From JAGGSN01 sp965603725 (GTDB taxonomy: Bacteria > Zixibacteria > MSB-5A5 > UBA10806 > 4484-95): a stretch of DNA of 64,000 nucleotides. Under the pieces are notes generated by a model. The model saw nothing but the letters and a program-made list of their open reading frames with translations, was not told the origin of the DNA and searched no databases. The translations under genes were made by a program, and so were the position numbers. Location: the NCBI GenBank assembly GCA_965603725.1, contig CBFDEC010000001.1, positions 79,264-143,263 on the forward strand, in the 5' to 3' direction. Below, piece after piece: positions 42,613-51,558 of the stretch (position 1 is its first letter; each line of letters starts with the position of its first letter).

Positions 42613-45261
42613 CTATTGCTTTTTCGGCTGTAAAGTCAGGCTCCTTTCAATTCCAGCCTTTAAGGCGGCATCGATTCGCGCTTTTGATTCATCAAGATGA
42701 GCTCTGGTATAGGTATCCAAACCCGATGCATTCAACGCCTTGCCGATGGCTCGCTGTAAAACTTTCAAGTCGTTACGGGCTAATATCCTGGCATCCTCGG
42801 GTATGCCTGATTGTTTTTGAAGCGCCATCCCGATTACTTTTTCCAGATGATAGCTCTGCAACCGTCTCCTGAAACTGTTGATATTTGCTCCGCTGATAAT
42901 TTCCGGAGTCCAGACAGCGCGTCTGAGATCGGTAAACATATCAGCCATAGTGTATTTTTCCTGATCTGTCTCAAAACGCAATTCGATATCCTGAAGGCGC
43001 TGAAGAGCGATCGGATCGAATAATCGGTTAATCGGTTCTCTCTGGTAAGAAAATATCCGGTCGTGTATGGGATAATCGACACGTTTTACATCGCCTGCAG
43101 ACCAGGCGAAATCCTCAAGTCTTTCAAGTTGAAGTTTGTTCAGCAAAGAGGCAGGGAATTCGAAAGCATCCGGAGCAAGTATATAATCTTTAATAAATTG
43201 CATAGCTTCTTTCTGTTTGGCGGCTGAAACAGGCTCAAATGGTAAAGTGTTCTCAGAGTCTCCTACATGATAGTTGTTGTGATAAATTCCGCCGATAAAT
43301 TTTGGGATTATTCGCGAGGCATAATAGTAAGACCGCCAGCCGCGGCCAAATGCTGTCAGCATCTTTTGATAGCGGTTCCCCGGCTTCTCGAATTTCTCTT
43401 CGATTTTACTCCACAGCTCTTTGGAAAGCCCTATTTCATCTTTATAGAAAGCGATCGGGTCGTCGCTCAAATCACGCTGGTTGCAAAGGGGATCGATTCC
43501 TCTCATGGAATTGCCGAACACATCCTCATCAGTGCCATAAGTCAACAATGGCTCAGCGCACCGGGAGGCGATCTTTTCGAGTTCGGGTAGTTCGTCCTCG
43601 GGAGTTTCGGCATCGATAGGTTTATAGCCATATTCAATTGCCCAAAAATCATAAGTGCCCGGAATGGTATGGAAATATTCTCCCTGCTCGACTCCTTCCG
43701 GCGCTATATTGGCCGGATTATAATCCATCACAGAACCGGTGATGCCCATTGTCGATGTTCGGGCGCGATCATGACGCAGTTCATTGGTGTGAATAAGAGA
43801 TGCTTTGAAGTTGTGCCGCAACCCAAGAGTATGACCTACCTCATGAGTGACCAGGTCTACTATATATGACTTGACAAATTCTTTTGTTACTTCGCTGGTT
43901 CCATCGAAATCATTACGAGCGGTTAAAAGAGCCATGGCAAAGCTGGCATCTTTGGCAGATTCCTCGGCATAGTTGCAGTAGTAACGATTATTGAATATAC
44001 CATCACCAGAAATATCCATTTCACCAGTTCCATCGGTGAGCGGATCGACATAGTAATCTGAATGGATAAACATCCAGCGGATGAAATCAACGCAAATCCT
44101 GACATCGGCATCATATATCTGCCCGGTGAACGGGTTAGTATGCGACGGTCCAACAGCATAACTCTGACCGGGATACACCACCCAGCGGATTGTGCTGTAA
44201 CGGGCGTCCGCGGGATCCCAGCTGGCAGTATCCGACATCTGTTTGACAACAATAGCATCCCTGAAACCGACCTTCTCAAAAGCTTTATTCCATAGCAAAA
44301 CACCTTCCCTGACATAAGGGCGATACTCCTCGGGAATTGTATTTTCCAGCCAGTAGACTATCGGTTCCTTAGGCGGAGAAATCGCCGAATCAGGATACAG
44401 CTTCTCAAGATGCCAGCGGTTTATATAACGAACGTAAGGCGTTTCCTTTTCAAGGTCTGTATAGTCCTGATAAAGTGTCTGGAAATAGCCAACACGGTCA
44501 TCGGCCAGACGCGGCATGAAATCAGTTTCAGGAAGAGCAGATAATGAGAAATGATAAGTGTGCATCATGCTATATGAGCTGGGAAATGATTGGGCCTTGT
44601 TTGGTTTCTTAGTTATAAAATGATAGTGAGCATCGATCTCGCTATTAAGTGGAAAAGATTTTATTATCCCGAAATAGCTGTTGTCTTTGTCGAAAGAATA
44701 TTCCAGCTTACGCTGTTTACCGAGATAATAGCTGGTATTTTCTATATCCTGGATAAAGAACGTCGAGGGATCAACCAGTATAGCTTTTGTCTCCTTATCC
44801 GGCTCACCCTCGATTTTAGCCACGCCGAAAATAGAATTGCTTACACCTCTATCGATAGCGCGAGCCAGCGCAGATGTAGAATCAGCCCGAAAGCGAACGT
44901 TCTTTACGATCATCTGGACTTTTTCACCTATTTTTTTAAATTCAAACGGAAACTCGCCCTGGTCGGCGCCATTATCATAATATGTGCCGTCGCCAGCCGA
45001 CCTTGTAACATTACAAACATATAATTGCCCTAACTGGTCAGGTTTTATCGACAGGAACACCTTGCCTTCATCAGGCTTAATATAGAAAGTAAACAATCCC
45101 TCAATTTTCTGAAAATCCTTGATAACAGCTTCGTAAGTTTTGCCATTTTCCTTGTCGTTGTCTTTGTCCTTATCCTTCTTTTTTGCCTCAAGGTTTGTTG
45201 TGGGCATGATCGCAATCAGCGCCGCCAGCAAAATTAACGATAGTTTAAACGACTTTCTCAT
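42613..45261 (-). CDS. Secreted zinc-dependent metalloprotease (DUF5117/DUF4953 type)
   Basis: 882 residues with signal peptide (ends near NLEAK) and GGAGGTTTT before the ATG. An N-terminal DUF5117-like region (FTFYIKPDEGKVFLSIKPDQ, GVSNSIFGVAKIEGEP) precedes a metzincin-type site, THEVGHTLGLRHN (H-E-x2-H-x2-G-x2-H), in the middle, and a long helical C-terminal part. This combined architecture defines a family of large zinc-dependent proteases known in Bacteroidota and Gemmatimonadota. The substrate is unknown. Monocistronic. Confidence 0.8.
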   Translation of the reverse strand: MRKSFKLSLILLAALIAIMPTTNLEAKKKDKDKDNDKENGKTYEAVIKDFQKIEGLFTFYIKPDEGKVFLSIKPDQLGQLYVCNVTRSAGDGTYYDNGADQGEFPFEFKKIGEKVQMIVKNVRFRADSTSALARAIDRGVSNSIFGVAKIEGEPDKETKAILVDPSTFFIQDIENTSYYLGKQRKLEYSFDKDNSYFGIIKSFPLNSEIDAHYHFITKKPNKAQSFPSSYSMMHTYHFSLSALPETDFMPRLADDRVGYFQTLYQDYTDLEKETPYVRYINRWHLEKLYPDSAISPPKEPIVYWLENTIPEEYRPYVREGVLLWNKAFEKVGFRDAIVVKQMSDTASWDPADARYSTIRWVVYPGQSYAVGPSHTNPFTGQIYDADVRICVDFIRWMFIHSDYYVDPLTDGTGEMDISGDGIFNNRYYCNYAEESAKDASFAMALLTARNDFDGTSEVTKEFVKSYIVDLVTHEVGHTLGLRHNFKASLIHTNELRHDRARTSTMGITGSVMDYNPANIAPEGVEQGEYFHTIPGTYDFWAIEYGYKPIDAETPEDELPELEKIASRCAEPLLTYGTDEDVFGNSMRGIDPLCNQRDLSDDPIAFYKDEIGLSKELWSKIEEKFEKPGNRYQKMLTAFGRGWRSYYYASRIIPKFIGGIYHNNYHVGDSENTLPFEPVSAAKQKEAMQFIKDYILAPDAFEFPASLLNKLQLERLEDFAWSAGDVKRVDYPIHDRIFSYQREPINRLFDPIALQRLQDIELRFETDQEKYTMADMFTDLRRAVWTPEIISGANINSFRRRLQSYHLEKVIGMALQKQSGIPEDARILARNDLKVLQRAIGKALNASGLDTYTRAHLDESKARIDAALKAGIERSLTLQPKKQ

Positions 45262-45592
45262 AAAACCTCCATAGGTTGGCTTAGTTGTGAATTATAAAAG
45301 AGTGAAAATTCCAAAGCTGTAAACATGCTGATATACAGGATAACAATTCTAACCCTGATAGGCAATTAAAAAAACTGCCCGGTAAAATTAATTATTGTGC
45401 TAATATACGAAATTAATGACCTTAAGTTTAATAATATTTCAAAGTTTGCAGGTCAATACCTTGCAGGTCGAAATATCAGTTTTAAAACGTCTTTACCCTT
45501 TTTATTTTCTTTTTAAGATAAAACTTGACGAAAATGTTAAAATTTTTAACTTATTTCACTATAATGGAGTTAATATAAAAGAGATGTTTTAG
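45262..45592. other. Divergent intergenic region between metalloprotease and iscS-like operon
   Basis: Contains a TATAAT box (45560-45565) about 43 nt before the iscS-like start and the palindrome GTTAAAA-T-TTTTAAC (45536-45550) over the expected -35, which could be an operator. TTGACG at 45525-45530 is too far from the -10 for normal spacing. No ORF. Confidence 0.45.
45536..45565 (+). promoter_or_regulatory. Candidate promoter/operator of iscS-iscU-nadA
   Basis: The palindrome GTTAAAATTTTTAAC overlaps the position where a -35 should be, 17 nt ahead of TATAAT. It suggests a regulated promoter using an activator or repressor. Confidence 0.4.
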
Positions 45593-45607
45593 TTGCTGGC
45601 GAAGATT

Positions 45608-46816
45608 ATGAATAAGATGGTTTATCTTGATCGAATGGCAACAGCTTTAATGGCGCCGGAAGCTAAAAAGGCGATTACAGATTTTTTGCAGGAAAATGTC
45701 GGCAATCCCTCGGCTCACATACATTCTGCCGGTATTGCCGCTGATGGATATATAAGTGAAGCACGGCGTCAAATTGCAGATATAATCGGCGCATCTGATG
45801 ATGAAATATATTTTACCTCCGGGGCAACTGAATCGAATAACCTGGCAATCAAAGGGTTTCTTGCCGGGAAAAATAGCGGTGAAATAATAATATCCGAAAT
45901 TGAACATTATTCTATATTAGACCAGATGCGAAATCCAGCTTTAGCTAATTACAGGTTCAAGATATTACATGTAGACAGTAATGGGATAGTCAGCCCGGAT
46001 GATCTTGAAAAAATGATCACTGCTAATACGCTTTTGGTTTCGATTAATGTTGCCAACTCCGAAATCGGGTCAATCCAGCCCTTTAATGAACTGGCGCAAG
46101 TTTGTCAAAATCATAAGGTTGTATTTCACGCCGATGCCGCTTCCGCCGTTGGATATATACCAATCAACGTTAAGGAGGCCGGCGTTAACATGATGTCTGT
46201 TTCGGCTCAAACACTTGGCGGACCAATGGGAGTGGGCGCTTTATATATCGATAAAAAAACATCTATTAGACCGCTTTTTGACGGCGGCAACCAGGAGGCC
46301 GGTTTGCGGCCGGGAACCGAGAACGTGATGGGTATAGTTGGCTTTGGGGCAGCCACTGAAGCGATAAAGTCCAAACTGGCTAATGAGTCTGACAGGTTAA
46401 GGCAACTTGGAGAAAAACTGCGGCAGGGCATTGAGAGCAAAATCGAGCATGTTGAATTTACCGGTCATCCGCAGATCAGGCTTCCGGGACATGTCAGTTT
46501 CTGGCATAAATTTATCGAGGGTGAATCGCTGCTTCTTCACCTTAACATGAAAAGGATAATTGCCGCCTCGGGGTCGGCCTGTTCATCCAATTTGAAAGGT
46601 TCGGATGAGCATGATTTGCGCGCTTCGCATGTTTTGACGGCAGTTGGTGTACCCGAGGAGTATTGTTCGGGTTCGATAACTTTCGGCCTTGACTATTTTA
46701 ATACAGATGACGAAATTAATTATGTGATAGAAACTTTACCGGATATCGTTCACCGTCTCGAGGGAATGTCTCCGGTATATGAAGATTATTTAAAACAAAG
46801 AGAGCGACATGAGTAA
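45608..46816 (+). CDS. iscS: NifS/IscS-like protein lacking the PLP lysine
   Basis: 402 residues from ATG 45608 (TTG 45593 is possible). The overall fold is cysteine desulfurase: YFTSGATESNNLAIKG, SEIEHYSIL, DAASAVG, and the sulfur-carrying Cys loop ASGSACSSNL (C325). But the usual SAHK-x-x-GPKG segment reads SAQTLGGPMG: the PLP-binding lysine is Thr (codon ACA at 46211-46213) and the preceding His is Gln. The glutamine of the normal D-x-x-Q is Ser. PLP chemistry as usual is therefore unlikely, while the thiol and IscU-docking surfaces are kept. A similar lysine-free IscS is known from Archaeoglobus. It starts the operon with iscU and nadA, so a scaffold role in Fe-S assembly is plausible. 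Confidence 0.8.
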   Translation: MNKMVYLDRMATALMAPEAKKAITDFLQENVGNPSAHIHSAGIAADGYISEARRQIADIIGASDDEIYFTSGATESNNLAIKGFLAGKNSGEIIISEIEHYSILDQMRNPALANYRFKILHVDSNGIVSPDDLEKMITANTLLVSINVANSEIGSIQPFNELAQVCQNHKVVFHADAASAVGYIPINVKEAGVNMMSVSAQTLGGPMGVGALYIDKKTSIRPLFDGGNQEAGLRPGTENVMGIVGFGAATEAIKSKLANESDRLRQLGEKLRQGIESKIEHVEFTGHPQIRLPGHVSFWHKFIEGESLLLHLNMKRIIAASGSACSSNLKGSDEHDLRASHVLTAVGVPEEYCSGSITFGLDYFNTDDEINYVIETLPDIVHRLEGMSPVYEDYLKQRERHE

Positions 46817-47204
46817 CAAATTTCCCTATTCAGATAAGGTGATGGACCATTTCTCGAATCCCCGCAATATGGGCGAAATTGAGAATCCATCCGCAGTAGG
46901 CAATGTCGGCAATCCCATCTGCGGGGATGTCATGAGATTATATCTGAAAATCAAGGATGACATTATAGTTGATGCTAAGTTCAAAACTTTCGGTTGCGGC
47001 GCTGCAATCGCATCATCATCTATGCTGACTGAATTACTGAAAGGCAAAAAGATTAAAGATGCATTAAGAATTTCCAACGAAGCGGTTGCCGAGGCGCTTG
47101 ATGGATTACCGCCTGTTAAAATCCATTGTTCGGTTATGGCTGAAGAGGCGTTGAAATCGGCCTTAGAGGATTGGGAGAAACGGAAGAAAGCGAAAACTGA
47201 ATAA
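46809..47204 (+). CDS. iscU: Fe-S cluster scaffold IscU/NifU-N
   Basis: 131 residues with all ligands: C38 and D40 in NPICGD, C63 in FGCGAAIASS and C107 in KIHCSVMAEEAL. These hold a transient [2Fe-2S] cluster and, with IscS, pass it on. The 8-bp overlap with the preceding gene shows coupled expression. Charged C-terminal tail. Confidence 0.93.
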   Translation: MSNKFPYSDKVMDHFSNPRNMGEIENPSAVGNVGNPICGDVMRLYLKIKDDIIVDAKFKTFGCGAAIASSSMLTELLKGKKIKDALRISNEAVAEALDGLPPVKIHCSVMAEEALKSALEDWEKRKKAKTE

Positions 47205-47250
47205 TATCTTAGGAATATGAAAAATCGACTTTTAAGTGCCGGAGTAATAA

Positions 47251-48342
47251 TTGAATTATAATGTTGCTAATCTTCCCGATGAGTATCGTATCGCAACCGA
47301 TGAGGAGTTAAAAAAGCGTATAAGCGCCAGGAAAAAAGAGCTTGGCGATAAGGTTGTGATATTAACTCATCATTATCAACGGTATGACATAGTCAAATTT
47401 CACGATTTTCTGGGAGACTCGTATTCTCTTGCCAAGAATGCGTCAGAACAGAAAAGCGCTGATAAAATTATTTTTTGCGGCGTACTCTTTATGGCAGAGG
47501 CGGCGGATATCTTAAGCGATGATGACAAGAAAGTATACTTAGCCAATCCAACTGCCGGTTGCCCGATGGCTGATATGGCCTCTGAAGACGAGGTCTGTGA
47601 TTCATGGGAATTTATAGAATCAGTGATAGGTCCGGGAAAAGTAGCTCCGCTGTCTTATATGAACTCGACCGCTGAATTGAAAGCATTTTGCGGCAAGTAT
47701 GACGGTTTAATCTGCACCTCGTCGAATGCCGATGCCGCCTTTGATTATTGTTTTGCCCGAAAGAAGAAGCTGTTTTTCTTTCCCGATCAGCACCTGGGAC
47801 GAAATACCGCCAATAAAAAAGGAATACCCAAAGATAGAATCGTTATCTATGATCCAAATTTGAAAAACGGCGGATTATCGGAATCTGATATTGAACGGGC
47901 TGATGTTATTCTGTGGTATGGCAATTGCTATGTTCATACCAATTTCAAGCCTGAACACGTCTCTGAAACTCGAAAGCGATTTCCTGATGTCAAAATTGTG
48001 GTTCATCCTGAGTGCTCTGAGGATGTTGTAAACATTGCCGATTCGGTCGGTTCGACTTCTCATATTGTTAGGTATGTAAATAACGCGCCTTCAGGCTCTA
48101 CGATAGCCGTTGGCACCGAGCTTAATTTAGTCCATCGCCTGTCGGTTGATAATTCCGACAAAAAAATATTCAGCCTGGCAGGGGACATGTGTGTCATGTG
48201 TTCAAATATGTTCAGAACCTCGCTTCAGGATTTATGTTTTACCCTCGAAAATTTCGATAAAGCCAAATTGATCAAGGTGCCTCAGGATGTTGCCGAGTAT
48301 GCGTATATTGCTTTGGAACGCATGCTCGAGGTCGGCAAATAA
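47251..48342 (+). CDS. nadA: Quinolinate synthase
   Basis: 363 residues starting at TTG 47251 with GGAG 7 nt before it. Makes quinolinate from iminoaspartate and DHAP for NAD synthesis, using a [4Fe-4S] cluster. Three cysteine regions: IFCGVLFMAEAADIL, CTSSNADAAF and SLAGDMCVMCSNMF; the signature HHYQRYDI and FPDQHLGRNTA motifs are present. Its cluster need explains its place behind iscS-like/iscU. Confidence 0.95.
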   Translation: MNYNVANLPDEYRIATDEELKKRISARKKELGDKVVILTHHYQRYDIVKFHDFLGDSYSLAKNASEQKSADKIIFCGVLFMAEAADILSDDDKKVYLANPTAGCPMADMASEDEVCDSWEFIESVIGPGKVAPLSYMNSTAELKAFCGKYDGLICTSSNADAAFDYCFARKKKLFFFPDQHLGRNTANKKGIPKDRIVIYDPNLKNGGLSESDIERADVILWYGNCYVHTNFKPEHVSETRKRFPDVKIVVHPECSEDVVNIADSVGSTSHIVRYVNNAPSGSTIAVGTELNLVHRLSVDNSDKKIFSLAGDMCVMCSNMFRTSLQDLCFTLENFDKAKLIKVPQDVAEYAYIALERMLEVGK

Positions 48343-48470
48343 GTTAATATTAAAAGTCATGGATAAATTTTTTTTATACCTCAATATGGAATAAAAACAT
48401 TCTTGTTTTTTTGCGCTGGCAGAAACCTTTTCCCGCAAGTATACCTACCCGATGGGTTGGGTACAAAGTC

Positions 48471-48974
48471 TTATTCTTTCGGCGCGTCGGTGGCAAACGA
48501 GAAATGCATCTGCACGATCAGCCAATTGCCTTCCCGCTTTTCCAATACACCGGTCCAGCGAACGTTCTCCCAATTGGCCGGTTGGCCTTTCCATTCGTTG
48601 AAATCATCCAGACGAGCATGCCACCACGCGGCATCACCGGATTTTGACAAACCTATATACAGATCTTTGACTTCATAACCGATAGCTTTGAACTCATCGA
48701 GCATGAAGAATTTTTCCGTTAAATCAGCAAATGCTTTAAAACCTTGGATATTGCCGGCATCATTGGGACTGAAATAGAATAAATCCTCATCCTTGGAGAA
48801 ACAGCTGTAGCTTAAATCTTTATCTTTATTCGCCGCCCAGCCGATACTGTTTTCGATTACTTTTTTGATTACCGCTTTTTCCGCTTCGACATTCATTTCT
48901 TGTTTCATGCCTTGGCATCCTCCCAATAATAATAAAACTAATGGAATGAATAAAAGAATTGTAGCTTTTTTCAC
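48471..48974 (-). CDS. NTF2-like lipoprotein
   Basis: 167 residues, start GTG 48974 with AAGGAGGAAAAA. Lipoprotein signal with lipobox LLGGC (Cys 20). The mature part is NTF2/SnoaL-like: AEKAVIKKVIENSIGWAANK, DLSYSCFSKDEDLFYFSP, then a beta core (AAWWHARLDDFNEWKG, WTGVLEKREGNWLIVQMHFS). The pocket could bind a small ligand. Convergent with nadA; no operon partner. Confidence 0.75.
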   Translation of the reverse strand: MKKATILLFIPLVLLLLGGCQGMKQEMNVEAEKAVIKKVIENSIGWAANKDKDLSYSCFSKDEDLFYFSPNDAGNIQGFKAFADLTEKFFMLDEFKAIGYEVKDLYIGLSKSGDAAWWHARLDDFNEWKGQPANWENVRWTGVLEKREGNWLIVQMHFSFATDAPKE

Positions 48975-49124
48975 TTTTTCCTCCTTACGTTTTTGTATGT
49001 TATACGATAAATACAGTAATTTGTATAGATTATTTTAGATAGAAAAAGTTTTTTCCCCGGCGCGCGCCGATTCATGCTCACAAATGTACGTTCTGGCACA
49101 TAGGTAACATTCCATAAATAGAGT

Positions 49125-49220
49125 TTATCATTTTCCAGATTTATCATTTGGTAAATACACCTTTGATTTACATTATCATTAACAAAGATAATCCAGGCTC
49201 ACCAAAAAGCAAGCCCCAAA
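49125..49220 (+). repeat. Dispersed repeat, copy B
   Basis: Related to 17707-17800: both start TTATCATTTTCC and end GCTCACCAAAAAGCAAGC. Divergence between the copies suggests an old, non-coding element. Confidence 0.6.
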
Positions 49221-49601
49221 TCGATTTTTATTTGATGTCAGGTCTCCCTGGCTGGGCAGGCTGAACCTGGCGTTTATAGCCGTCAAGTACGCCGACTTGA
49301 CCGCACTCTAAAGCTGTGCTAATTTGGGGGAATTCCTTCTAAAATGTAATTGACAAGCTCATCAATAAATACAATAAGCGGAACAGGTAATGTTAAAAGC
49401 AAACCGATCATATCACCTTTTAATTTTTCTTACCCGTCCCGCTTGAATCTACAGATAAATATTCAATATTATGCAAATATCATCAGCCTTATTATTAATA
49501 CAATTATAGAGGAAAATAATTCCCCGGAATTACAATAAAAGAAGCCTAATATCAGCTTTTATTTTAAAATATTCCCCGAATAACAGCATTAACTTATGGC
49601 A

Positions 49602-49675
49602 TTATATCCTGTATGTAAAACCCAGAAATACCCTCTGGGCTTTATATTTCTCTACAGTACCCACGCCATTAAAGT
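49602..49675 (-). pseudogene. C-terminal remnant of a paralogous outer-membrane protein gene
   Basis: Codes on the minus strand for the same last two dozen residues as the intact gene at 49829 (VGTVEKYKAQRVFLGFTYRI then stop), with changes mostly at third codon positions (ACC/ACA, CGG/AGG, ATT/ATA). Matching DNA covers 49579-49675 versus 49806-49902, offset 227 bp. Upstream the similarity breaks at the palindrome 49683-49709. It is the tail of a lost tandem paralogue. Confidence 0.7.
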
Positions 49676-49682
49676 CGGGTGC

Positions 49683-49709
49683 CCCACTCCCGCCTAAAGC
49701 GGGAGTGGG
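49683..49709. repeat. Perfect palindrome CCCACTCCCGC/GCGGGAGTGGG
   Basis: Eleven-bp arms around CTAAA. It sits exactly where the paralogue remnant stops, at a likely rearrangement point. Confidence 0.7.
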
Positions 49710-49776
49710 ATGCTTCCATAAAACACACCAAGTCTTACAATTTTATTCCTTGTTACCAAAATCTGTTACATGTGCA

Positions 49777-49801
49777 GCTGTCGGAAGTAACTTCCGACAG
49801 C
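49777..49801. repeat. Perfect palindrome GCTGTCGGAAG/CTTCCGACAGC
   Basis: Eleven-bp arms with a 3-nt loop, 4 bp before the second copy of the duplicated tail. With the preceding palindrome it brackets the spacer between the copies. Confidence 0.7.
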
Positions 49802-49828
49802 ACAAAATAACAGCATTATATTATGAAA

Positions 49829-51049
49829 TTAAATCCGGTAGGTAAAACCCAGAAATACCCTCTGGGCTTTATATTTCTCTACCGTACCCACGTCATTAAA
49901 GTATGGATCACACCTGGTCCAGTTTAAAAAATTGACTGCGACATCGAGTTTTAATGTGCGGTCGAGCAGGTATCCGAAACCGACCGTGAAAACATCAAGG
50001 TCATCATCCAGGGTGAAATAAGTAAATGGTATCGGGTCAACACAGTAGCCCGTCCTTAGAGTCAGACCCCATTTTGGCAGGAAGTATTCAAGGCCAAGGT
50101 TCATAGCAATCACATCATGATAATGCAGTTTAACATCATTGTGGGCATCGGCTAATTCGAGGCCGCTTACATATTCGAGCTGAGTATAATCCGTGTAATT
50201 AATATCGCCGGTGATTAATAAATCACGAATGACAAACAAAGCGCCCACACCAAAGCTGAATGGTAATGTGTATTTATACTCACCGCGGTAAATGGACTCC
50301 TCCTGCTCAACAGTTAATGACGTTGGAAATTTTATGGCGGCGCCAAAATGAGCATGGGGGTTTACCGAATAAGCTAACCCGACTTTTGCCGAGTATCCGG
50401 AATAGCTGTCTTTCAGTTCCCATCTTATTGAAGTAAAACTCGAATCGGTTATTTCATCCTCGATATAAGAATATTTATCGTTGCCGCTGTACAGGTCTAA
50501 CGAAATTCCTAGAGAAGTGCGGCGAGAAACCTCAATGCCGCTCCCGATTGAATAGACCCATAATCCACCAATATCATCCTCGCCGCCGCCGATCCCGCTT
50601 CCGGTTCCGCTTTCAAACCAGCCCGGTTTGTTTTCGAACCGAAAAATCCGGTCGAAACTTTTAATGCGATTAGCCGCCAGGGCAAACGCTAAGCCTCCCT
50701 GTTCGACCGGCACAGGAAACACCGCCCATATCGATGACAGCCGGGTATTGTTTAATTGCGCCTGATTGGAATTTACCATACCGTATATTGTTTGATTAAA
50801 AAACCGTTGATGAGTCAATGCTCCAGACAACTCGATCCGGCGGATACGGGAAAGAAGAGCCGGGTTATACCAGATCGATGAGCCATCATCACCGGCGGCA
50901 ATCTGGGCGCCGCCCATACCGGCCGCCCGCGCCCCCACGAAAATGTTGTTCTCGGTGGCCATCTCATAAACGTCCAAAGGATCACCTTCTGCGTTTACCC
51001 ATAACAAAGCCGGCAAGAACACTATTAACATTTTTAAATATCTTTTCAT
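49829..51049 (-). CDS. FadL/OmpP1-like outer-membrane barrel
   Basis: 406 residues with a signal peptide ending near WVNAEG. The early IFVGARAAGMGGAQIAAGDDG and IWYNPALLSRI follow the FadL/PorV plug-and-first-strand pattern (MGGA...NPA). The rest is amphipathic strands; the end VFLGFTYRI has the aromatic barrel terminus. FadL proteins admit hydrophobic compounds; substrate here unknown. It is downstream of two genes of the same minus-strand cluster (2 bp after the lipoprotein gene). Confidence 0.8.
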   Translation of the reverse strand: MKRYLKMLIVFLPALLWVNAEGDPLDVYEMATENNIFVGARAAGMGGAQIAAGDDGSSIWYNPALLSRIRRIELSGALTHQRFFNQTIYGMVNSNQAQLNNTRLSSIWAVFPVPVEQGGLAFALAANRIKSFDRIFRFENKPGWFESGTGSGIGGGEDDIGGLWVYSIGSGIEVSRRTSLGISLDLYSGNDKYSYIEDEITDSSFTSIRWELKDSYSGYSAKVGLAYSVNPHAHFGAAIKFPTSLTVEQEESIYRGEYKYTLPFSFGVGALFVIRDLLITGDINYTDYTQLEYVSGLELADAHNDVKLHYHDVIAMNLGLEYFLPKWGLTLRTGYCVDPIPFTYFTLDDDLDVFTVGFGYLLDRTLKLDVAVNFLNWTRCDPYFNDVGTVEKYKAQRVFLGFTYRI

Positions 51050-51051
51050 TT

Positions 51052-51558
51052 TTATCTCCTGCCTCTGTGTGTAATTTTATTTGTTTTATTTTTGTTATCT
51101 GTTTTATCGATTACTTTTGGCTGTATCGGTTGCGGCTGATTATATTGCCTGCCTGTTGGTGGCGCAACGTCAATTTGCCCCTGATCAGGGCCGTTCGGGA
51201 AATCATATAGCGCCGGTCCATGGGGAATATAAATATCATCCCGGCGAACAATCTTTCCATATGCATATTCATCATTATTATCCGGCTCAACAAAATAACC
51301 GCCATCGCGCCAGCAATAGTCATCCCACCATTGAAGATAATAATAACTGTAAGCTTCGGGATACACCTCCAGATGAGAACCATACCAGCCATAGCTGAAG
51401 TCCCAGGCTCTGTCACTTTTACAGACGCCTGCGCCATCGGCATAGAGAACCGGTCGGGGATGTTTCAGTTTCGTGTAGCATCCCCCGGATACGAGCATTA
51501 AAAAAACCGTGACGAGAACCACGGCTTTTCCGGACTTCAGCATTAAGCTCCTCATCAA
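51052..51558 (-). CDS. Hypothetical lipoprotein
   Basis: 168 residues with a lipoprotein signal (VVLVTVFLMLVSGGC). The mature part is rich in Tyr, Trp and Asp (EAYSYYYLQWWDDYCWRDGGY), typical of periplasmic or surface beta proteins, and has a low-complexity Pro/Gln and Lys/Asn tail. No family recognised. Between two barrel genes, overlapping the upstream one by 4 bp. Confidence 0.65.
   Translation of the reverse strand: MMRSLMLKSGKAVVLVTVFLMLVSGGCYTKLKHPRPVLYADGAGVCKSDRAWDFSYGWYGSHLEVYPEAYSYYYLQWWDDYCWRDGGYFVEPDNNDEYAYGKIVRRDDIYIPHGPALYDFPNGPDQGQIDVAPPTGRQYNQPQPIQPKVIDKTDNKNKTNKITHRGRR

Larger units (their letters stand above)
48975..49828. other. Repeat-rich 850-bp non-coding region
   Basis: Contains dispersed repeat B (49125-49220), the hairpin GTCAAGT/ACTTGAC (49282-49301), the decayed paralogue tail (49579-49675) and two palindromes (49683-49709 and 49777-49801). 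No conserved gene recognised. Confidence 0.6.

Noticed and set aside
43302..44315. Open frames opposite or within the large metalloprotease gene
   Set aside because: They shadow a clear 882-codon gene with signal peptide and zinc motif; no RBS or family similarity.
45525..45530. TTGACG as -35 for the TATAAT at 45560
   Set aside because: Spacing is 29 nt, far outside the usual 16-19.
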